Shown here one piece after another: positions 11,621 through 23,145 of a stretch of 64,000 nt of DNA (positions are counted from its first letter, which is position 1; each line of letters starts with the position of its first letter). The DNA lies in contig NC_018386.1 of the NCBI RefSeq assembly GCF_000208865.1, positions 1,844,327 through 1,908,326 on the forward strand. The letters run 5' to 3'. The translations under genes and the position numbers were made by a program. Source of the DNA: Neospora caninum Liverpool. Its lineage: Eukaryota > Apicomplexa > Conoidasida > Eucoccidiorida > Sarcocystidae. The notes beneath the pieces are model-generated. The model made no database searches. It saw only the letters and a list, made by a program, of their open reading frames with translations, and was not told the DNA's origin.

Positions 11621-12457
11621 ATGAAAGTGAATCAGTCTTCGGTGGCCACTCTGGCCGCTTTTGTCATTTCTTCGTGCTCTCTGGGCTGCTCGTGTAATGG
11701 GAGTCCAGCACTTGCGACAGCGGCTGTGGATTTCGTACCAGCTATCAGCAGCCAGGCTAATGGCAGCAACGCGGCAGCGATGGTCTCCGGAACAGCCATA
11801 CCGGGCGAAGCGGATCAGCAACACACACAAGTTGTTTTTCCTGTAAAGAGGTCGAGGAGGTACGGATTACCTGCTGAGATCTGATGCCGACCTGTGTCAA
11901 CCCAGGAACTGAGAGGGGGCCACGAAGTTCGCTACAGTGGGAGAACCTCGCAGGATTCCCAACTACAGGAGGGACAGCCATGATGAGCTTCGGTCGCGCT
12001 TGGCGTCTCTCTTGCGAAGCGCCGTCCGTTGAAGTCGAAACCTAATGCCATTATCGGCGACCAAAAGCAATACTTCTTGTCAAATGCTGATTTTTTGACA
12101 GCTTAGATGCGCACTGCTATTTCCTCAGTTCCAGCACTGCTCCATTCGTACACAACCTACCAAGGATTACCAGACAACATGTGTGTCTGCCTGTTGCACT
12201 GCAGAAGTAACCCCGCCATCGGAAAAACGATGGCGTCACGTCGTGCGGAAAAAAGGATTGCGGCCACGGTGGGCCTTTTAATGACAGCAGTCGCAGGACT
12301 ACTGTTGGCTTCTGTGAAGCTACAGCAGTGCCGACAAGCGCTCCGGCAAAAAACCCGTGGCGAAACTGAAGGAAATACAAGACGGAGACTCGCAGAAGGC
12401 GGCAATGACGACGAAAAATGTGTAAGCATGGCTCCCGCAAGAACAGGATGTCGCTAG
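11621..12457 (+). CDS. Small secreted/membrane protein with C-terminal RRLAE motif, copy A (two exons)
   Basis: Predicted exons are 11621-11859 and 12205-12457, with a GTACGG donor and a pyrimidine-rich TTGCACTGCAG acceptor. The phase-2 junction rebuilds an Arg codon and gives 163 residues. Residues 1-25 are a signal-like hydrophobic N-terminus (MKVNQSSVATLAAFV...). Residues 26-80 are a Ser/Ala/Asn-rich region ending in the basic KRSRR. Residues about 98-119 form one transmembrane helix (IAATVGLLMTAVAGLLLAS). A basic Gln/Arg stretch follows, then RRLAE at 140-144, an acidic NDDEK and a tail with two cysteines. RRLxE is the TEXEL site cut by the Golgi protease ASP5 in T. gondii dense-granule exports. 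Membership in a Toxoplasma-specific secreted family is inferred from architecture, and I cannot name the subfamily. If unspliced, the first frame stops at 11884 after 87 residues. The same exon structure and the same stop occur in copy B. Confidence 0.75.
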
Positions 12458-13050
12458 TGTGCCTGTCATGTTCATTAAGGGTCCATTTTTAGGGTCGGCC
12501 TCATCAACTCTACACAGTTGGTATCGTCGACATTACGCACCTCGGCATCAATTCGGCAGTCACATTCCAGATCAGCTAGGATCCAAGGATACATCTCACT
12601 ATTGTGGCTTTCTTCCCAGTCACGATCATAGCCCGTAAAAGCACGTTCTCTTCACAACGCGCTAGTGTGTGGCTTCTCGCAGTTCGGTGTTTCATGGACA
12701 GCAAATTCCCCATCAAAATCACATCTACATAGCTGTCAACGGAGCAGGACAAAACTGCCGACAGGTGTTAATTCGGATGCTGAATGACGCCAATGCGTCT
12801 GGATCCCCGAGGCTACACAAAAGCTGCTTGAAAACACATCGAGGCGCACCGCCACTGTTCCTTGTACCAACGGTTGTCGGTGGTGAAAGTGATAACTAGG
12901 TCATATACCCGGAGCCCTGCCGATTGGTGCCTCTTCGCCTACCTCAGGAGCACCATGTACTGCTCCTGAGTTGAATAGCTTCAGGCGGTTGGGTTGCGCT
13001 AGAAGGTGACAAGGGCGAGCGAGTCAGCCTGGAGACTCGTGAAGAGTGTA

Positions 13051-14828
13051 ACGCGTCGACGGGGGTTATGGTTCTTTATGGTCGCGCGGCAGAAGTCAGT
13101 GATGGTGCCCGGTAGTGTGACATGTTGCGTCTGTATCACCAAAGTGGAGCCATCTGCGAAATCCCCTGGGGTTGGCGGGGGGATTCTCTCAGGTACTAGC
13201 TGTCTCGCATGCGTTCTTGCCGTGGCGCGGCCTGCTTCCCCAGCTCGAGGACGTATGTATGGGAGGCAGGGCAGCTGTTTGAGGCAGCCTGACGGCAGGT
13301 CACGCAGTTCGTAGGAGAGCACTCCATCAGGCGGTTTGCGTTGTCGTGCGACTTATGTAAAATGTCTCATGGGTTCCCCATTGTTGCATGATAGTGCAGA
13401 AGACAGGATGAATGCAGTGGGATGGGTGTGGTGTTAAAGCGTTTTGTGCGGACGATGCCGGTATCGACCAGGCGCCACGTTTCTTGGGGCGTCACAACTG
13501 TATGCTTACGCAAGTTTGATTGCTCCGTTTTCCCTCGCCGTTGGCTCGTTTCTGCGCTTCCCAATCCCGTGCTCGCCTGCGGAGCAGGCATAGTAGCAGG
13601 GCGACGTGGCAGCGCGTCAGCCGTCTCTCGTCACGAGCTTCGCGGAGTGTCTCATGGGAGTTGGTAGTCTGCCAGGTGATGCTGAATACAGCGAATGGCG
13701 GGAGAGAAGCATGTCAGTGCGGACTTGAGGTCGGTTCAAGAGCAACTGATATTAAATTCATCGAATGGAGTGGTGGCAAGGGAAGCACTGGAGAGCCAAC
13801 ATTTTGCGGATCCTGGTCAGCTTGAGCACAGGCGCCTTGTTACTTGCGGTCATGAAAAGGTGAGAAGCGCGTCGAAGGTCTGCAACAATTGTGCTTTTTC
13901 TCGGTACGGTTGCACCCTGTGTGGTTGTTGGATATGTGTTGTGTCGATGGTGCGAGTCGAGGAATCAGGCGCCTCCTGTTCGAGTCGAGCTCGTGAAGGG
14001 ACGTGTGGTTGGCGGTCGCAAGACTCCTGTCACGGGTATTCTGATGATGTTTGGCCTTGCTATACAGGCTGTAGGGACACATGATGGAGGGCGTCTGTCT
14101 ACGTTGCGTAGACGCTTATGAGCGAGCGGGTGATACAGGGGTGTCAGGAGGGCTGCCGCCTTGACGAGAGAGCGGAGGGAGGGAGCAGATTCCAGCTCCT
14201 GCTCGATAGGGTGTGCAGCAGGCAGAACACTGTGTGTAGGGAACTGGCTAGGCGTATACAATTTTTTGGGAGACTCGCATGGAGTTTGAAATTGCTGCGC
14301 TGGTGTTGATCTCGAATGCGAGTTGGCGTATAAACTCGACGGCCTTGGTGAGCGGCGGGCTGTTGTCGTTACGGGAGCGGCAGGGCGGTGACATGGGGAG
14401 ATGCATTGCTACTGGACAGCGTGTACATCGACGTCAGGTCTCACCCAGCGCGTGGGAATACGTCTGATGACCTAAGAGTAGGACACGAGACGGCTCCCCG
14501 ACGCCAGCAAGCCGTGACTCGCTGCCAACCTTTTCAGACGCGCACGGATGTGGTTACAGTGTGGCCTCTCAGGCTCCTTCCTCTGTTTTTTTACGGGTCA
14601 GAAAAAGGCTGTAGGTATCCGGGTATTGGGGGGGGGGGGGGGGCGAATCCGGAATTCGATCCCGTTCCTTGCCAAAGTTGGCAAACAGCATGCGAGTGGG
14701 ACCAGCGACAAGGGAGGAATGTGATTGCTTGGCGGAACATGAGGTACGGCTTCAGGATCAGCTGCGGCAAATGACGTTGTGACAGGAAGTCGAGGTTTTA
14801 GCTCCCGCGCTACAATCCCCTGAAGGCA
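13051..14828 (+). repeat. Degenerate super-repeat modules
   Basis: No gene is supported. The stretch 13.05-13.3 kb shares scattered words with 28.5 kb and 59.85 kb (for example GAGGACGTATGTATGG and an ACTCCATCAGGC-like end). The stretch 13.85-14.2 kb, ending in AGGCTGTAGG at 14066, resembles 27.6-27.9, 28.95-29.2 and 60.48-60.7 kb. These are old, diverged copies of the same module. Confidence 0.6.
14628..14643 (+). repeat. G16 homopolymer
   Basis: Sixteen consecutive G on the plus strand inside the modular repeat. Length accuracy depends on the assembly. Confidence 0.85.
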
Positions 14829-15597
14829 ATTCTCGGTCGGCAAGGGCCACGCTGGGTGGGCGTGCACGGGGCCGCTTGGTGAAAGTCGCGTGCGGAGTGT
14901 ACACAGGCTGAAAAAGTGAGCAGGAGGGAGGGAGATGCTGCGAATCACACGTGTTGATCGGCACAGGATCCGCGCCTTGTGTGGGGCCTCATAGGTGGAA
15001 TCGAGGAAATGTCTGGTGCTGCAAAAAAGTGTGCACACCTCCGCGTCTAGGGCGCGGCATGTGAAGCTGTGCATCCGCCTTGGCTGGCACATCGTTACGA
15101 CCAAACCATGTTCGCAGTATGTTTCTAGCGGTCCCGTGCGCCGCGTCGTATCTGAGCAACGACCCCACCGTGAGCCGTGTGTGTGCGTGTGCCCGTGTTC
15201 CCACTCGACTCGCACTAGCTCCCGAATGGTGTGGTTCCACGGGGGCAGCGCCACATCCCGAGGAGGCGTCTCAGCATCATTAGGAACTCGCTGCGATGCC
15301 GTGAACCCGGCAGTCTCATGTGTGCCAGCCGAGTGGCCGTAGACGGTTTGGGAGAGGCGCCTGGTCGCCTCGAGTTCACGCGTGCGCTTGAGTTATTCTT
15401 TTATGGCGGTGAAATACATAGCGTCTGACTAGAGAGGGCAAAATTGTGTTGCGGCCGGGCTAGGCTGTAGTGCGAGGTGATGGCGCTTGTGAGTGGCGGC
15501 CGTAATGTGAGACGGGACGTCGGGTACCTGCATTTTGCCTGGCCGGATCGACTAGACTTGACAGCGGTGAGCGAATGTTTGCCTGGTGTCAGCGTGT
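14829..15597 (+). repeat. Module C, copy 1
   Basis: Nearly identical to 17582-18280 and 22127-22825 at its start, and to 16604-17152 at its end. Landmarks are TTCTCGGTCGGCAAGG, GGCGCGGCATGTGAAGC and CGGCCGTAATGTGAGACGG. Copy 1 has one extra C within GTGCCCGTGTTCCC (about 15188-15201), which shifts every frame relative to the other copies and argues against coding. Confidence 0.9.
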
Positions 15598-16603
15598 GTC
15601 CTGCGAGTTGGTGCTGTGCTTCCGCAGGCTGTAGGGAGGCGTGGAAGGGTATTGGGCAATGTCCAGGTTGCGGTGTTGCGGGGTCGTGTGCGAATCAAGA
15701 GTCGCACCACCGTGAACGCACGAGCAACAGATGACACCGGACAGTTGCAGTAGCAGTTCGTCGCTCTTGCTGGGACTGGGGGATAGCTCGAGCGAGGTGT
15801 GGTCAGGGGGGTGCTCGGGTTCCTTAGAAACCGAGTCGGTGGCTCGATGTTAGAAAGGGTTCAGTGTGGCTTTCCGGTCGTACGTACCATGTCACGTCTG
15901 CTCGATGGGCGTTTCCGGCGGACAGGATGTTACCATGAGGAGAGCATCAGATGTGTGTAATAAGGCGATGCGTGCCCACCAAAGGGTGTGACCGCCGGTG
16001 TCAGTTCAGACACAGCGAATTCTACTACGTGTCGGGATGCAGCAATCTAGTTAGGGACCAGGTGGCACCCCGGCGCCAGCGATGCGTGACTGGCATCCAA
16101 TAGTCTCTAGCGGAGCCACAGTTCTCCACAGGGTGGTGCGTGGGCGCTTGTGCCTGTTGTTGCCGATTCAGTCTAGGATGGTAGGCAGTCAGCACTTTGA
16201 AGGTACGGACGGAATGCGAAACCTCTGTAACGGAGCGTTGGGGAACCTTGCGACAGGGGAAGAAGCGAGTTCGGAGGAATGCGACTGCGTTGCGGACCAG
16301 GGGATGAAGGCTTGGCGAGCCGGCAGCGGGTATGGGTAAGTAGCAGCCTCGTGCAACTTTAGCTCACGTGGTGTGATTCACTGGAGGGAGCGCTCGAGCG
16401 GTGTGACCAAGGCGGCTGGCCGCACGAGTCGCCGTTTGGTGCGTCGCGTATGCCGTGTACACAGGTCGGCAAAGTGAGCAGCAGAGCGGGAGATGCTGCT
16501 GGGCACGTGGGCTGATCCGCGTCGCCTCCGTGCGTGCCGTGCGGTCTCAGGTGTGATTTAACAAACCTCGGCTGCTGCGCAAACAGCGTATACAATTGCG
16601 TCA
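15598..16603 (+). repeat. Degenerate super-repeat modules between module C copies
   Basis: Contains AGGCTGTAGG at 15626 and a stretch at 15.9-16.1 kb (GGATGTTACCATGAGG, then a GCGTGCCCACC context) that recurs near 18.74 and 20.41 kb. No gene recognised. Confidence 0.55.
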
Positions 16604-17152
16604 GGGCGCGGCATGTGAAGCTGTGCATCCGCCTTGGCTGGCACATCGTTACGACCAAACCATGTTCGCAGTATGTTTCTAGCGGTCCCGTGCGCCGCGT
16701 CGTATCTGAGCAACGACCCCACCGTGAGCCGTGTGTGTGCGTGTGCCGTGTTCCCACTCGACGCGCACTAGCTCCCGAATGGTGTGGTTCCACGGTGGCA
16801 GCGCCACATCCCGAGGAGGCGTCTCAGCATCATTAGGAACTCGCTGCGATGCCGTGAACCCGGCAGTCTCATGTGTGCCAGCCGAGTGGCCGTTGACGGT
16901 TTGGGAGAGGCGCCTGGTCGCCTCGAGTTCACGCGTGCGCTTGAGTTATTCTTTTATGGCGGTGAAATACATAGCGTCTGACTAGAGAGGGCAAAATTGT
17001 GTTGCGGCCGGGCTAGGCTGTAGTGCGAGGTGATGGCGCTTGTGAGTGGCGGCCGTAATGTGAGACGGGACGTCGGGTACCTGCATTTTGCCTGGCCGGA
17101 TCGACTAGACTTGACAGCGGTGAGCGAATGTTTACCTGGTGTCAGCGTATGT
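16604..17152 (+). repeat. Module C, copy 2 (5'-truncated)
   Basis: Begins at GGCGCGGCATGTGAAGC and follows copy 1 closely through the GACTTGACAGCGGTGAGCG segment. The left third of the module is absent and is replaced by unrelated sequence. Confidence 0.9.
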
Positions 17153-18600
17153 CTGGCAACTTGGGACGTTTCTCTGCAGGTTGTAGGCACACGATGGCTG
17201 GCCTGTCGAATTGCCAAAAGGGGGGGTGCTCGCAGGAGGTGGTGGTAATCCGGAGCGTCCCACAATCATGACAGCAGGAGTGCCCGCCAGGGCAGCAGGA
17301 CTGTAAAATAATACTTTTCAGAGTGTATCGCCTATCGTTCCACTGTGTTGCCGTCGTATTCAGGGCGGGGCTGTATGTAGCCGGCAATTTGGAGGCGAAC
17401 CGAAAATCCGAAGTTTCTAAAAGCGAGTGTTGGCGAAGTGACATGCGAGTGGAACCGGCGAGTGGGGGTGGCATATGGCTCAGTAAAGACCAGGAGGCGT
17501 AGGCGCCGATGCCAGCTGCCGGCATGCGGCGCGGACGGCCCGGAGAGGCTTCTGCTCACAGGTTACGGTCTGCTGCAGGCAGTTCTCGGTCGGCAAGGGC
17601 CACGCTGGGTGGGCGTGCACGGGGCCGCTTGGTGAGAGTCGCGTGCGGAGTGTACACAGGCTGAAAAAGTGAGCAGGAGGGAGGGAGATGCTGCGAATCA
17701 CACGTGTTGATCGGCACAGGATCCGCGCCTTGTGTGGGGCCTCATAGGTGGGATCGAGGAAATGTCTGGTGCTGCGAAAAAGTGTGCACACCTCCGCGTC
17801 TAGGGCGCGGCATGTGAAGCTGTGCATCCGCCTTGGCTGGCACATCGTTACGACCAAACCATGTTCGCAGTATGTTTCTAGCGGTCCCGTGCGCCGCGTC
17901 GTATCTGAGCAACGACCCCACCGTGAGCCGTGTGTGTGCGTGTGCCGTGTTCCCACTCGACTCGCACTAGCTCCCGAATGGTGTGGTTCCACGGTGGCAG
18001 CGCCACATCCCGAGGAGGCGTCTCAGCATCATTAGGAACTCGCTGCGATGCCGTGAACCCGGCAGTCTCATGTGTGCCAGCCGAGTGGCCGTAGACGGTT
18101 TGGGAGAGGCGCCTGGTCGCCTCGAGTTCACGCGTGCGCTTGAGTTATTCTTTTATGGCGGTGAAATACATAGCGTCTGACTAGAGAGGGCAAAATTGTG
18201 TTGCGGCCGGGCTAGGCTGTAGTGCGAGGTGATGGCGCTTGTGAGTGGCGGCCGTAATGTGAGACGGGGCGTCGGGTACCCGTTGGGTTCCTGTAGAGAC
18301 CACGAAGGCGTGCTGGGAGTGAAACGATGTTCGCCTGTGTCAGTGCACGTCTGGTGAATCGTGTGTTTTATCCACAGGCTGTAGGCAGGCGTCGTAATGT
18401 TTTGCGAATTGCCGAGGGGGCAATGCTAGTGGTGACGGGTTCGAATTGGAGGCGTCTCACCGCCATGACAGCAACGTCACCACCACAACAGCAAGGGTGC
18501 CCACGACAACAGCGAGGAGGCCCTCCACAGCAACAGGGCCGGCGAATGACAGGAGAATTTTGTAGCGCGAGTTCACTGCCCCTAGCGAGAATCGGGGATG
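17145..18600 (+). repeat. 1.45-kb duplication, left copy (partner 21691-23145)
   Basis: Matches 21691-23145 almost base for base at an offset of about 4545. It contains module C copy 3 and a short CAACAGCAAGG-type CAG-rich stretch (about 18478-18540). It begins at GCGTATGTCTGGCAACTTGG and ends at ATCGGGGATG, after which the two copies diverge abruptly. Confidence 0.95.
17582..18280 (+). repeat. Module C, copy 3
   Basis: Lies within the left copy of the 1.45-kb duplication. It follows copy 1 at an offset of 2753 and diverges from copies 1 and 2 after GACGGGGCGTCGGGTACC. Confidence 0.92.
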
Positions 18601-21600
18601 ACTCGAGCGTGTTTATGTGGAGGGGCGCTGCGCGAGGGTAGGAAGGCTCAGGGCAGAGTCGCTGAGACGGGCAGCGATGTGTATTGTTTTTGCCCTTGGT
18701 GCGCCATGTGGTATCGTCGCGACGTCCTTTACGATGGACTGGATGCTACCATGAGGGTAGTGGCGAAGTACTGGAATTGAGTGATGCGTGCTCACCAAAA
18801 GGCGTAAACGTTGATATCAGGTCAAATGTAGAGACTTCGTCTACGTCTCGGGATGCCACAGCCTATTGAGAAAAGAGACGACACTCCGACGCTAGCAAGC
18901 TGTGACGGGTTTTCCATCTTGTCAGACGGGCTTCGCTTTTTTCACAGTGCGGCGCCTGCAGTGCATGTATCATTATTTGATGTTCAGGCTCAACGGGTAC
19001 GCAGTTGGCAGTGGGGCGTTGAATACGGAATGCGAGTCCTGGATATGGGAGTTTTGGCGAACTGTGTGCAAGGGGGACCACCGAGCGGGCAGAAATGTGA
19101 CAGCAGTGGCATGCACGATACGTGAGTTTCAGGGCGGTTTGCGGGTTTGGAGGCGGTGACAGCGTACTGATGTTGGAGGGTTGAGAGTGCGGCTGGATAG
19201 CTGGTCAGCTTGACTGCGGACTCGTTGCCTCAGCAACGCCTTCATCCCATGACTCCCGAGAGCAGAACTGCGAATGGCGTCAGCTTCTGGACGTACGCCA
19301 TCGTCACGCTACGTGTGTTAGCGTGGTCTAAAATGACGGTTTTGCAAACGTCAGGAATGTCGCGTCGTGGGCCAGCTCTTTGTTTTTGATCGAGGCGGGC
19401 AACTTGCAGATGCACGCCATGCGTATCACCCGTCCAAGCGGAGAACACTACTGTGCAGTTCGCAAAAATCACGCGTTTTGTACGCCGCGAGGAGAGTTAT
19501 CTCGTCATCTCAGAACGGACGAGACAGAGTGGGTTTCAAAACTGCATCTGAAGTCCTTCTCGGTTCTCCTTTCTGTCCCGACCTGAATTCTGCCTCGTTG
19601 TGCCTGACACGTTTTCGCTGCTGTGGGCCGTAGAAACGGGGGCTCCGTTGGGCCGGGGTGCCACATGCTACTTGAAATGTATCGTCGTATAGTGGAGGCG
19701 GGCCGATATTTCCTTTTCGTGGTTTCGCAGTTTTCCGCCGGACACGCGGGAGTATCTTGACAGCACCCGTCCTTTGCGCACAAACAGAACTGCAGGAACC
19801 GGTCCGGAAGAGCAGAGAGATCCCCCTAAAGAAAGGCGCGCCCTTCCGCAACGCGGGGATACATATGCACGTCATGGTATCTGATTAATCAAGACTCGTC
19901 GTGCGCCAGCTAGCTCGACGCAGTTGTACTGTGTGTTGATGTTGCTGGTGAGTTGCCGCTTATTATGAGACGGGACGTCGGGTACCTGCACTTTGCCTGG
20001 TCAGATCGACTCGTCCTGACAGCGGTGAGAGAATGTGTGTCTCATGTTCGCGCGTGTCCTGCGAGGGGGGGTTTTTCGCCGAAGGCTGTAGGCAAACAAT
20101 CGCTGCTATGTGGAGTTGCCAAGGAGGTGGGTACTCTCGGGTGAAGATGCTGAACAGGAGCGTGTCACCAACACGATAGCAGGGGAGCCCCCCAGGACAG
20201 CCAGGCTGACGACTGATACGGGAACACTGTAACCGCCCGTCGTTACTCTTGGTGAGCAGAGGGGATTGCCAGATGGCTGCCTGCGCAGGTGATCTGCGCG
20301 GCCGGCGCAGATGCCCGGGCAGTGGTGCAACGTTAGGAGGGGTTCAGAACGGCTTTGCTGTCGGACAGGAAATACCACATCTACCAGAATGACGTTGTAC
20401 CAGACGGGATGCGGCCATGAGGATAACGGTAGAGGAGTGACATTGAGTGGTGCGTGCCCGGCAAAACGCGTTACCGTGGATATCAGCTCAGACGTAGCGA
20501 CTTCGACCACGTCTCTGGATGCAACAGCGGAGTGACGAAGGAGAGGCACTCCGAGGCCAGCAGCCTGTGGAGGGCGTTCCATCATGTCGGGCTGGTGTGG
20601 GGGGTTTCACAGTGTCGCGCCTGCCGTGTGTCTATCAATACGTCGGCTTCAGGCTGCAATGGTAGGTGGTTAACAATTGGGCCTTTAAGATGGATTGCAA
20701 GCCTAGCAATCGGGCTGTTGGCTAGCTATGTTCAAGGGGGATGCCCAAGTCGGCAGAAATATGTATCCGGTGACCACGAGGATGTGTAAGCTCAGTAGCC
20801 GGGTGTAGGTTTGGGGCGGTGTCATCGTATTGATATTGGATGGGTGCAAGCGCAGGTGAATGGGCGGCAGGAGTGTCTCAGGACGAAGGTCAGCAGCACC
20901 GCAGTCATCCGACGTTTGCCTTTACGCTAATGCTGGATGTGTACAGGCATCCGGAGTACGCTTTCGTCAGGCGATACGCATCGCAGACGCTTACGTTGGT
21001 GGATGGGAAACTACCGGCTTGTGTCAAACGTAGGATTTCGTTGTTGGTTGAGGTAGTTGACGCATCTATGCGTGACGCCGCAGAAAAGCCAGCAGGGTCG
21101 ACAACTCAGTTGTCAAATGTTCGTAACACGCCTGAGTGGCTAGCTCGACAATTCGAGCCTCACCCTTACAGAGCAATCAAGACGTAGTGGCCTTCACAAG
21201 CGTAGCTGACTTCGCAATTGTAATTCCTACCGTTCCTGGCCATCGGTTGTCCTTCCGGTGACTCGTATTGTACGCGCGACGGCTCGCGCAGGTTGGGATG
21301 CCAAAAGCAACTAGAATTCGGTCGTTTTTGAGACTGGTCCAAGCCGATATTCGTCTTTGCGTGAATGTTAAGTACTGCATCAGATTGTTTGGCGCGTCGT
21401 GTAGGAGGCGGTCTCATGCTTGCCGGCAGTGTGGTCGTACACGGTTTGGGACAGGCGCGTGGTCCGCAGGTCAGGCTTGCCCTTCCGGAACTCTCGGCTA
21501 CCGTTAAAACCTGTTGTGTCTAAATGAACAAGGCAAATTCTCTGTCGGCCCGGAGCAGTTGTACTGCTTGTTGAGACTGCCTGTGAAGTGCCCCGAATAT

Positions 21601-21690
21601 GAGACGGAGTGTCTGGCACCTCCCGTTTTCCTGGGCGGATCCACTCATCCTCGCCTTGAGCAGAATGATCGGAGTCCTGTCCTAGTATCC
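18601..21690 (+). repeat. Most complete stretch of the degenerate super-repeat
   Basis: Shows most module landmarks in one run: the ATGAGG-type stretch (18.75 kb), CTAGCAAGCTGTGAC (18.89 kb), the GGTACGCAGTTGGCAG/GAATGCGAGTCC stretch (19.0 kb), TTGTACTGTGTGTTGATG (19.92 kb), AGGCTGTAGG (20083), GGAGTACGC (20.95 kb), CGTAACACGCCTGAG (21.12 kb) and a second TTGTACTG (21.56 kb). The spacing between the two TTGTACTG sites is about 1.63 kb. The stretch 19.2-19.9 kb has fewer matches. No gene is supported. Confidence 0.6.
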
Positions 21691-23145
21691 GCGTATGTCT
21701 GGCAACTTGGGACGTTTCTCTGCAGGTTGTAGGCACACGATGGCTGGCCTGTCGAATTGAGAAGGGGGCGGCGCTTGCAGGAGGTGGTGGTAATCCGGAG
21801 CGTCCCACAATCATGACAGCAGGAGTGCCCGCCAGGGCAGCAGGACTGTAAAATAATACTTTTCAGAGTGTATCGCCTATCGTTCCACTGTGTTGCCGTC
21901 GTGTTCAGGGCGAGGCTGTATGTAGCCGGCAATTTGGAGGCGAACCGAAAATCCGAAGTTTCTAAAAGCGAGTGTTGGCGAAGTGACATGCGAGTGGAAC
22001 CGGCGAGTGGGGGTGGCATATGGCTCAGTAAAGACCAGGAGGCGTAGGCGCCGATGCCAGCTGCCGGCATGCGGCGCGGACGGCGCGGAGAGGCTTCTGC
22101 TCACAGGTTACGGTCTGCTGCAGGCAGTTCTCGGTCGGCAAGGGCCACGCTGGGTGGGCGTGCACGGGGCCGCTTGGTGAGAGTCGCGTGCGGAGTGTAC
22201 ACAGGCTGAAAAAGTGAGCAGGAGGGAGGGAGATGCTGCGAATCACACGTGTTGATCGGCACAGGATCCGCGCCTTGTGTGGGGCCTCATAGGTGGGATC
22301 GAGGAAATGTCTGGTGCTGCGAAAAAGTGTGCACACCTCCGCGTCTAGGGCGCGGCATGTGAAGCTGTGCATCCGCCTTGGCTGGCACATCGTTACGACC
22401 AAACCATGTTCGCAGTATGTTTCTAGCGGTCCCGTGCGCCGCGTCGTATCTGAGCAACGACCCCACCGTGAGCCGTGTGTGTGCGTGTGCCGTGTTCCCA
22501 CTCGACTCGCACTAGCTCCCGAATGGTGTGGTTCCACGGTGGCAGCGCCACATCCCGAGGAGGCGTCTCAGCATCATTAGGAACTCGCTGCGATGCCGTG
22601 AACCCGGCAGTCTCATGTGTGCCAGCCGAGTGGCCGTAGACAGTTTGGGAGAGGCGCCTGGTCGCCTCGAGTTCACACGTGCGCTTGAGTTATTCTTTTA
22701 TGGCGGTGAAATACATAGCGTCTGACTAGAGAGGGCAAAATTGTGTTGCGGCCGGGCTAGGCTGTAGTGCGAGGTGATGGCGCTTGTGAGTGGCGGCCGT
22801 AATGTGAGACGGGGCGTCGGGCACCCGTTGGGTTCCTGTAGAGACCACGAAGGCGTGCTGGGAGTGAAACGATGTTCGCCTGTGTCAGTGCACGTCTGGT
22901 GAATCGTGTGTTTTATCCACAGGCTGTAGGCAGGCGTCGTAATGTTTTGCGAATTGCCGAGGGGGCAATGCTAGTGGTGACGGGTTCGAATCGGAGGCGT
23001 CTCACCGCCATGACAGCAACGTCACCACCACAACAGCAAGGGTGCCCGCGACGACAGCGAGGAGGCCCTCCACAGCAACAGGGCCGGCGAATGACAGGAG
23101 AATTTTGTAGCGCGAGTTCACTGCCCCTAGCGAGAATCGGGGATG
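21691..23145 (+). repeat. 1.45-kb duplication, right copy (partner 17145-18600)
   Basis: Direct copy of 17145-18600 with few substitutions. It includes module C copy 4. Sequence on either side is unrelated to the flanks of the left copy, so this was a transposed or gene-converted segment, not a simple tandem duplication. Confidence 0.95.
22127..22825 (+). repeat. Module C, copy 4
   Basis: Lies within the right copy of the 1.45-kb duplication and is nearly identical to copy 3. The sites that differ include CAGTTTGGGAG for CGGTTTGGGAG near 22640. Confidence 0.92.

Larger units (their letters stand above)
7275..13050 (+). repeat. Segmental duplication block A (partner of 53467-59690)
   Basis: Collinear with 53467-59690 over its whole length, in direct orientation, beginning at a shared GGCAGAACTATCGACG. 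Identity is very high around 7.4-8.1 kb and 10.85-11.1 kb and lower around 8.6-9.4 kb, with small indels throughout. It carries the two-exon secreted-protein gene at 11621-12457. The remaining open frames are mostly frameshifted relative to the other copy, so most of the block is probably non-coding. Beyond about 13.05 kb the similarity fades into the modular repeat. Confidence 0.88.

Noticed and set aside
17480..17992. 170-codon minus-strand frame, also at 22025-22537
   Set aside because: Lies in the duplicated module C. The related copy at 14598-15254 has shifted frames and different ends, so the frame is not maintained.
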